Source of the DNA: Bradyrhizobium sp. CB3481
Lineage (GTDB): Bacteria > Pseudomonadota > Alphaproteobacteria > Rhizobiales > Xanthobacteraceae
Assembly: GCF_029714305.1 (NCBI RefSeq)
Contig: NZ_CP121647.1
Coordinates: forward strand, 7,398,501-7,462,500
Length of the DNA stretch: 64,000 bases
Direction of reading: 5' to 3'
In this document: one piece after another, positions 58,551 through 64,000 of the stretch
How positions within the stretch are numbered: the stretch's first letter is position 1
How the letters are laid out: each line of letters begins with the position of its first letter
Program-made: the position numbers and the translations under genes
Notes under the pieces: generated by a model
Told to the model about the DNA's origin: nothing
Seen by the model: the letters and a program-made list of their open reading frames with translations, nothing else
Databases searched by the model: none

Positions 58551-59774
58551 ATGCCCGCATCACGCTGGACTGCCGCCTTAGGGGCGGCGGTCGCCGCATT
58601 CGTTTTCACGTCCGGTCCCGCGCTCGCGCAGAAGAAATACGACACCGGTGCGACCGATAGCGAAATCAAGATCGGTCACATCGTGCCCTACAGCGGCCCA
58701 GCCTCGGCCTACGGCATTATCGGCAAGACCGAAGAAGCCTTCTTCAAGATGATCAACGACAACGGCGGCATCAACGGGCGGAAGATCAAGTTTATCTCGT
58801 ATGACGACGCCTATAGCCCGCCGAAGGCCGTCGAGCAGGTGCGCAAGCTCGTCGAGAGCGACGAGGTGCTGGTGGTGTTCAATCCGCTCGGCACGCCGTC
58901 CAACACCGCGATCCAGAAATATCTCAACGCCAAGAAGGTGCCGCAACTGTTCGTCGCCACCGGCGCCACCAAGTGGAACGATCCCACGCACTTTCCGTGG
59001 ACCATCGGATGGCAGCCCTCCTATCAGAGCGAGGGGCGCATCTACGCCAAATACCTGATGAAGGAAAAGCCGGACGCCAAGGTGACCGTGCTCTATCAGA
59101 ACGACGACTTCGGCAAGGACTACCTCAAGGGCCTGAAGGACGGGTTTGGCGCCAAGGCCTCGATGATCATCGCCGAGGAAAGCTACGAGATCTCGGAACC
59201 GACGATCGACAACCACATCGTCAAGCTCAAAGCCAGCGGCGCCGACGTCCTGATCAGCATCACGACGCCGAAATTCGCGGCGCAGACCATCAAGAAGATG
59301 GCGGAGATCGACTGGAAGGCGCTGCAGATCGTCGCCAACGTCTCGACGTCGGTCGGCGCCGTGATGAGGCCGGCGGGATTCGAGAACGGGCAAGGCGTGC
59401 TTTCGGCGCACTACGCCAAGGACGCTGGCGACGCGCAATGGCACGACGATCCCGGAATAAAGAAGTTTCTGGCCTTCCTCGACAAGTACTATCCGGACGC
59501 CGACCGCCACAACAGCCAGGTCATCTATGGTTATGGCGCGGCGCAGACCCTGACCAAGATGCTCGAAATGTGCGGCGACGACCTGACCCGCGCGAACATC
59601 ATGAAACAGGCCGCGAACCTGAAGGACTTCGCGCCCGATACGCTGCTGCCGGGAATCAAGATCAACACGTCGGCCACCGACTTCGCCCCGATCGAGCAAC
59701 TTCAAATGATGCGCTTCAAGGGCGAGAAGTGGGACATGTTCGGCGACGTCATCAGCGGCGAAGTCGGCCATTAA
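58551..59774 (+). CDS. Liv-type ABC transporter binding protein 1
   Basis: Periplasmic binding protein, 407 residues, with a signal peptide ending in ALAQ. The mature start KKYDTGATDSEIKIGHIVPYSG is shared in large part with the next two genes, as are YDDAYSPPKAVEQ, ATGATKWNDP and LYQNDDFGKDYLKG. An AGGAG ribosome site precedes the ATG. It is probably cotranscribed with livM. By eye it is the most diverged of the three, so its ligand may differ. This fold binds hydrophobic amino acids, amides or aromatic and aliphatic acids. Confidence 0.9.
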   Translation: MPASRWTAALGAAVAAFVFTSGPALAQKKYDTGATDSEIKIGHIVPYSGPASAYGIIGKTEEAFFKMINDNGGINGRKIKFISYDDAYSPPKAVEQVRKLVESDEVLVVFNPLGTPSNTAIQKYLNAKKVPQLFVATGATKWNDPTHFPWTIGWQPSYQSEGRIYAKYLMKEKPDAKVTVLYQNDDFGKDYLKGLKDGFGAKASMIIAEESYEISEPTIDNHIVKLKASGADVLISITTPKFAAQTIKKMAEIDWKALQIVANVSTSVGAVMRPAGFENGQGVLSAHYAKDAGDAQWHDDPGIKKFLAFLDKYYPDADRHNSQVIYGYGAAQTLTKMLEMCGDDLTRANIMKQAANLKDFAPDTLLPGIKINTSATDFAPIEQLQMMRFKGEKWDMFGDVISGEVGH

Positions 59775-59823
59775 CCAATATTCCGCCGGGCGGTAGTTTC
59801 CCGGAGTATCCGACTAAATATCG

Positions 59824-59855
59824 GCCCCCGCGACACCGTCGCGCGGGGCTTTTTG
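59824..59855 (+). terminator. Terminator-like hairpin after binding protein 1
   Basis: GCCCCCGCGAC and GTCGCGCGGGGC pair with one bulge, followed by TTTTTG. It begins 50 bases after the stop codon and could lower transcription into binding protein 2. Confidence 0.75.
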
Positions 59856-59961
59856 TTGCTGGACAAGGCTGAAAGGTATTCAATAGCCCTACAAAGAGCC
59901 GCCAAGCGCTCCAATCAAAAAGAAGATGACACATCCATCGTGATCCTAGGGAGATCAAACA

Positions 59962-61191
59962 ATGCTCGCTATCAACTTGCGATTGGGAGCCTGTGCGGCT
60001 GCCCTCGCATTGCTAGCCGCAACCAGCAGCGGCGCATTAGCACAAAAGAAATACGACACCGGCGCCACCGATACCGAAATCAAGATCGGCAACATCATGC
60101 CCTACAGCGGACCGGCTTCCGCCTACGGTGTGATCGGCAAGACCGAGGAAGCCTATTTCAGGAAGATCAATGCCGAGGGCGGCATCAACGGCCGCAAGAT
60201 CAACTTCATCAGCTATGACGACGCCTACTCTCCGCCGAAGACGGTGGAGCAGGCCCGCAAGCTGGTCGAGAGCGACGAAGTCCTGCTCATCTTCAATTCG
60301 CTCGGCACGCCGCCGAACACCGCGATCCAGAAGTACCTCAACTCAAAGAAGGTGCCGCAACTGTTTGTCGCCACCGGCGCCACCAAGTGGAACGACCCGA
60401 AGGAATTTCCGTGGACGATGGGCTGGCAGCCCAACTACCAGAGCGAATCGCAGATCTACGCCAAGTACATTTTGAAGAACCACCCCAACGCCAAGATCGC
60501 CGTGCTCTACCAGAACGACGACTATGGCAAGGACTATCTGAAGGGCTTCAAGGACGGCCTGGGCGCGAAGGCAGCTTCCCTGATCGTCATTGAGGAAAGC
60601 TACGAGGTTTCCGAACCGACGATCGACTCCCACATCGTCAAGATGAAGGCGACCAACGCCGACGTCTTCTTCAACATCACCACGCCGAAATTCGCGGCGC
60701 AGGCGATCAAGAAGAACGCCGAGATCGGCTGGAAGCCGTTGCACTTCCTCAACAACGTTTCGGTTTCGATCGGAAGCGTGATCAAGCCGGCCGGCTTCGA
60801 GAACGCCCAGGACATCATCTCCTCGGCCTATCTGAAGGATCCGACCGATCCGGAATGGAAGAACGATGCGGCGGTAAAGGCCTGGAATGAGTTCCTGGAT
60901 AAATACTATCCCGAGGCTAATCGCGCTGACGTCAGCGTGATGTACGGCTACATCGTGGCGCAAGGCCTCGTGCACGTATTGAAGGCCTGCGGTAACGATC
61001 TGACGCGCGCAAACGTAATGAAGCAAGCAGCCAACATGAAGGACTTCGAACCGAGTGGCCTGCTGCCGGGCGTCAAGGTCAATACCAGCCCGACCGACTT
61101 TGCGCCGCTTTCGCAGTTGCAGCTCATGCGCTTCAAGGGCGAAAGCTGGGAGCGGTTCGGCGACATCATCAGCGCCGACGTCGGCGGCTAG
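59962..61191 (+). CDS. Liv-type ABC transporter binding protein 2
   Basis: 409-residue periplasmic binding protein, very close to the next gene along most of its length, with differences such as NSLGTPP versus NPLGTPP. A signal peptide precedes ALAQKKYDTG. GGGAG lies eight bases before the ATG. A terminator stands on each side, so it may be transcribed from its own promoter in the 187-base gap or by readthrough. A recent tandem duplication of this and the next gene is evident. Confidence 0.9.
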   Translation: MLAINLRLGACAAALALLAATSSGALAQKKYDTGATDTEIKIGNIMPYSGPASAYGVIGKTEEAYFRKINAEGGINGRKINFISYDDAYSPPKTVEQARKLVESDEVLLIFNSLGTPPNTAIQKYLNSKKVPQLFVATGATKWNDPKEFPWTMGWQPNYQSESQIYAKYILKNHPNAKIAVLYQNDDYGKDYLKGFKDGLGAKAASLIVIEESYEVSEPTIDSHIVKMKATNADVFFNITTPKFAAQAIKKNAEIGWKPLHFLNNVSVSIGSVIKPAGFENAQDIISSAYLKDPTDPEWKNDAAVKAWNEFLDKYYPEANRADVSVMYGYIVAQGLVHVLKACGNDLTRANVMKQAANMKDFEPSGLLPGVKVNTSPTDFAPLSQLQLMRFKGESWERFGDIISADVGG

Positions 61192-61218
61192 CCCTTCGGG
61201 CCGCCCACCAAGGAAGCA

Positions 61219-61248
61219 GCCCCTGCGGCTTTGCCGCAGGGGCTTTTT
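61219..61248 (+). terminator. Intrinsic terminator after binding protein 2
   Basis: GCCCCTGCGGC and GCCGCAGGGGC pair perfectly over a TTT loop, then TTTTT. It lies 27 bases after the stop codon and is the strongest of the three in this cluster. Confidence 0.9.
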
Positions 61249-61348
61249 GTTGTGAGGCCTCCGGCAAGATGCTAATCACGACGCTGTCACAAGAGCCTCG
61301 TCAAGCGGCCCGACGGTTACATTAAGAAATGAAAAGGGAGAGACAGAA

Positions 61349-62575
61349 ATGTCCAAAATGAAAAAACTTGCGGTTGCTTCGGCCGCGTTCGGATTGCTCG
61401 TGGCAACCTCGAGCAGCGTTTTCGCACAGAAGAAATACGATCCCGGCGCCAGCGATACCGAAATCAAGATCGGCAACATCATGCCCTACAGCGGACCGGC
61501 TTCCGCCTACGGCGTGATCGGCAAGACCGAGGAAGCCTATTTCAAGAAGGTCAACGCGGAGGGCGGCATCAACGGCCGCAAGATCAACTTCATCAGCTAT
61601 GATGACGCCTACTCGCCGCCGAAGACAGTCGAGCAGGCGCGCAAGCTGGTCGAGAGCGACGAAGTCCTCTTGATCTTCAATCCGCTGGGCACGCCGCCGA
61701 ACACCGCGATCCAGAAGTATCTGAACAGCAAGAAGGTGCCGCAGCTGTTCGTCGCGACCGGCGCCACCAAGTGGAACGATCCGAAGAACTTCCCGTGGAC
61801 GATGGGCTGGCAGCCCAACTACCAGAGCGAAACACAGATCTATGCGAAGTACATTCTGAAGGAGAAGCCGAACGCCAAGATCGGAATTCTCTACCAGAAC
61901 GACGACTACGGTAAGGACTATCTGAAGGGCTTCAAGGACGGGCTCGGCGCCAAGGCTGCGTCGATGATCGTGCTGGAAGAAAGCTACGAGGTTTCCGAAC
62001 CAACAATCGACTCCCACATCGTCAAGCTGAAGGCGACCGGCGCCGACGTGTTCATCAACATCACCACGCCGAAATTCGCGGCGCAGGCGATCAAGAAGAA
62101 CGCCGAGATCGGCTGGAAGCCGCTGCACTTCCTCAACAACGTTTCTGCCTCGATCGGCAGCGTCATCAAGCCGGCAGGCATGGAAAATGCCCAGGACATC
62201 ATCTCCTCGCAGTATCTGAAGGATCCGACGGATGCGCAGTGGAAGAACGATAAGGGCATGAAGGCATGGAACGAGTTCCTGGACAAATATTATCCGGAAG
62301 CCAACCGCGCCGATGCCTCGGTGATGTTCGGCTATACCGTCGCGCAGGGCCTCGTACATGTGCTCAAAGCCTGCGGTGACAATCTCACCCGTGAGAACGT
62401 CATGAAGCAGGCCGCGAGCATCAAGGATCTCGAGCTCGACGGGCTGTTGCCGGGTATCAAGGTCAACACGTCGCCGACCGACTTTGCCCCGATCTCCTCG
62501 GTGCAACTGATCAAGTTCAAGGGCGAGACCTGGGAACGCTTCGGCGAGATCCTCTCCGGCGACGCCGGCGGCTAG
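61349..62575 (+). CDS. Liv-type ABC transporter binding protein 3
   Basis: 408-residue paralogue of binding protein 2, with a distinct signal peptide (MSKMKKLAVASAAFGLL) and AFGLL-type core, and a nearly identical mature domain including KKYDPGASDTEIKIGN and NNVSASIGSVIKPAG. The AAAGGGAG ribosome site precedes the ATG by about ten bases. Differences from copy 2 are scattered, so ligand range could be shared while expression differs. Confidence 0.9.
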   Translation: MSKMKKLAVASAAFGLLVATSSSVFAQKKYDPGASDTEIKIGNIMPYSGPASAYGVIGKTEEAYFKKVNAEGGINGRKINFISYDDAYSPPKTVEQARKLVESDEVLLIFNPLGTPPNTAIQKYLNSKKVPQLFVATGATKWNDPKNFPWTMGWQPNYQSETQIYAKYILKEKPNAKIGILYQNDDYGKDYLKGFKDGLGAKAASMIVLEESYEVSEPTIDSHIVKLKATGADVFINITTPKFAAQAIKKNAEIGWKPLHFLNNVSASIGSVIKPAGMENAQDIISSQYLKDPTDAQWKNDKGMKAWNEFLDKYYPEANRADASVMFGYTVAQGLVHVLKACGDNLTRENVMKQAASIKDLELDGLLPGIKVNTSPTDFAPISSVQLIKFKGETWERFGEILSGDAGG

Positions 62576-62615
62576 TCATTCGGAATCCCGATTGGCCGAT
62601 TTACGGCTACGGGCG

Positions 62616-62642
62616 CCCCCGCGGACCTTCCGCGGGGGTTTT
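62616..62642 (+). terminator. Intrinsic terminator after binding protein 3
   Basis: CCCCCGCGGA and TCCGCGGGGG pair over a three-base loop, followed by TTTTC. It ends 16 bases before the glycerate kinase frame and closes the liv cluster. Confidence 0.88.
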
Positions 62643-62658
62643 CTTTTGCGGCGAATGG

Positions 62659-63993
62659 ATGGATAACCAGACCCCCCGTCCTGTTAGCAGCCCGTTGCAA
62701 GCCATGACTGACCAGCGTTCCCTCTTGCGTGCGATCTTTGACGCGGCCGTTGCGGCCGCCCATCCCGACGTCGTGCTCTCGGCGCATCTGCCTCCGGCCC
62801 CCAAGGGCAAGGTGGTCTGCCTTGCCGCCGGCAAGGGCGCGGCCGCGATGGCCGCCGCCGCCGAGCGGCACTATCTCGACACGCTGGGGCTCGATCCGTC
62901 GCGGCTGGACGGCCTTGCCACCACGCGCCACGGCCACGGCGTGCCGACGCGGCGGATCAAAGTCGTCGAGGCCGGCCATCCCGTGCCCGACGAAGCCGGA
63001 TTGAAAGCAGCCGACGAAACGCTGCGTCTTGCTGCGGAAGTGACCGCCGACGATCTGTTGCTGGTATTGTTGTCCGGCGGCGGATCGGCCAACTGGATCG
63101 CACCGGCCGACGGTGTTTCGTTTGCGCAGAAGCAGCAGGTCAACCGTGCATTATTGCGATCGGGCGCACCGATCGGCGAGATGAACATTGTCCGCAAGCA
63201 TCTGTCGCGGATCAAGGGCGGCCGGCTGGCCCGCGCCGGACAGCGGGCCGCCGAGATCGTGACGCTCGCGATCTCGGACGTGCCGCACGACGAGCCTTCC
63301 GCGATCGCATCGGGACCGACGGTGCCCGATCCGAGCACGCTGGCGGACGCCCGCGCGCTGGTCGCAAGATATCATCTCGTGGTCGACGACGCCGTCAAAC
63401 GCGCCCTCGACGACGCCAGGAATGAGAGCTGCAAGCCCAGCGATGCCGCCTTCGCCCGCGCGCGTTTCGAGATGATCGCAAGGCCGAAGGCCTCGCTCGA
63501 CGCGGCGATCAAGGTCGCAAGGGATGCGGGCTATGAGGTGATCGGCCTCGGCGCCGATCTCGAAGGCGAGGCACGCGAGGTTGCCGCCGACCACGCTCTG
63601 CTGGCGCTGAAGGCCCGCAGCGACGGCAAGCGCACCGCCATCCTGTCGGGCGGCGAGCTGACGGTGACCGTGCGCGGCAACGGCCGCGGCGGCCCCAACC
63701 AGGAATATGCACTGGCGCTGGCGGATATTCTAAAGGACACGACCGGCATCGTGGCGCTGGCCGCCGACACCGATGGCGCCGACGGCGGCGCCGGCAGTGC
63801 GACCGATCCCGCCGGCGCCCTGATCGATCAGACGACGTTTGCGAAGATGAAATCGCTCGGACTCGATCCGGCGGCCTATCTCGCCAACAACGATGCGACC
63901 GCCTTCTTCGCGGCAACCGGCGATCTGTTGCTGACCGGCCCCACGCTGACCAACGTCAACGACGTCAGGGTGCTCCTGGTGGACCTCGCCTAG
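62659..63993 (+). CDS. Glycerate 2-kinase (MOFRL family, GckA/TtuD-type)
   Basis: ATP-dependent kinase of glycerate or hydroxypyruvate-related acids, 444 residues from the ATG at 62659 (429 from the ATG at 62704, MTDQRSLLRAIF, where family similarity begins; neither has a clear ribosome site). The N-terminal DUF4147 domain shows AAGKGAAAMA, LLSGGGSANW and the NIVRKHLSRIKGGRLA stretch. The C-terminal MOFRL domain has LSGGELTVTVRG, GGPNQEYAL and ALAADTDGADG. It feeds glycerate, for example from glyoxylate or tartrate breakdown, into glycolysis. Its relation to the liv genes is positional only. Confidence 0.9.
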   Translation: MDNQTPRPVSSPLQAMTDQRSLLRAIFDAAVAAAHPDVVLSAHLPPAPKGKVVCLAAGKGAAAMAAAAERHYLDTLGLDPSRLDGLATTRHGHGVPTRRIKVVEAGHPVPDEAGLKAADETLRLAAEVTADDLLLVLLSGGGSANWIAPADGVSFAQKQQVNRALLRSGAPIGEMNIVRKHLSRIKGGRLARAGQRAAEIVTLAISDVPHDEPSAIASGPTVPDPSTLADARALVARYHLVVDDAVKRALDDARNESCKPSDAAFARARFEMIARPKASLDAAIKVARDAGYEVIGLGADLEGEAREVAADHALLALKARSDGKRTAILSGGELTVTVRGNGRGGPNQEYALALADILKDTTGIVALAADTDGADGGAGSATDPAGALIDQTTFAKMKSLGLDPAAYLANNDATAFFAATGDLLLTGPTLTNVNDVRVLLVDLA

Positions 63994-64000
63994 GTTTTTC

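Overview
The window looks like chromosome of a Bradyrhizobium-type alphaproteobacterium (Nitrobacteraceae). The base composition is GC-rich. It carries a complete Tad/Cpa pilus locus of the alphaproteobacterial kind, a CycM-like membrane-anchored cytochrome c, a YejABEF importer, a catabolic cluster resembling the Rhodopseudomonas pim genes, and many intergenic palindromes of the sort common in Bradyrhizobium and Rhodopseudomonas. No rRNA, tRNA, CRISPR array, transposase or prophage gene was seen. Genus is an inference from gene content.

Layout. 1-545: 5' end of urtA (urea importer binding protein, minus strand, cut by the window edge) with a sigma-54-like promoter. 1067-3340: DEAD-box helicase, infA and a cold-shock protein. 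3474-5321 (minus): two TadE/TadG-type minor pilins and a short CpaC-like N-terminal-domain protein. 5454-11391 (minus): five-gene envelope module (fatty acid hydroxylase, O-acyltransferase, two paralogous GT-C-like membrane proteins, second hydroxylase) lying inside the tad locus. 11698-20466: flp pilin, cpaA to cpaF, tadB, tadC; then tadD on the minus strand. 21716-23933: M17 aminopeptidase overlapping an NlpC/P60 hydrolase. 24077-31776 (minus): yej peptide importer with two binding-protein genes. 31997-34868: cycM, kdsB, pheA and a Trp/Pro/Arg-rich secreted protein. 35350-41523: luciferase-like flavoprotein, metF, metH. 41776-46212: two glutathione transferases, a cysteine-rich secreted protein, a GNAT acetyltransferase and glpK, separated by palindromic repeats. 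46442-54001 (minus): pim-like beta-oxidation cluster. 54170-62575: IclR regulator, livGFHM and three tandem Liv-type binding proteins. 62659-63993: glycerate 2-kinase.

How it works together. The Tad genes supply pilin, prepilin peptidase, secretin, ATPase, inner-membrane platform and pilotins. A perfect palindromic CtrA box before the tadE/tadG pair suggests cell-cycle control. The five-gene membrane module between the two arms of the tad locus has no assigned function and is the best candidate for something undescribed; modification of pilin, surface glycan or lipid is a hypothesis only. On the right, the IclR gene sits between a catabolic operon (CoA ligase, two acyl-CoA dehydrogenases, hydratase/dehydrogenase, SDR) and a Liv-type importer, which suggests coupled uptake and beta-oxidation of a carboxylic acid. 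Every gap within that catabolic operon holds a long palindromic element.
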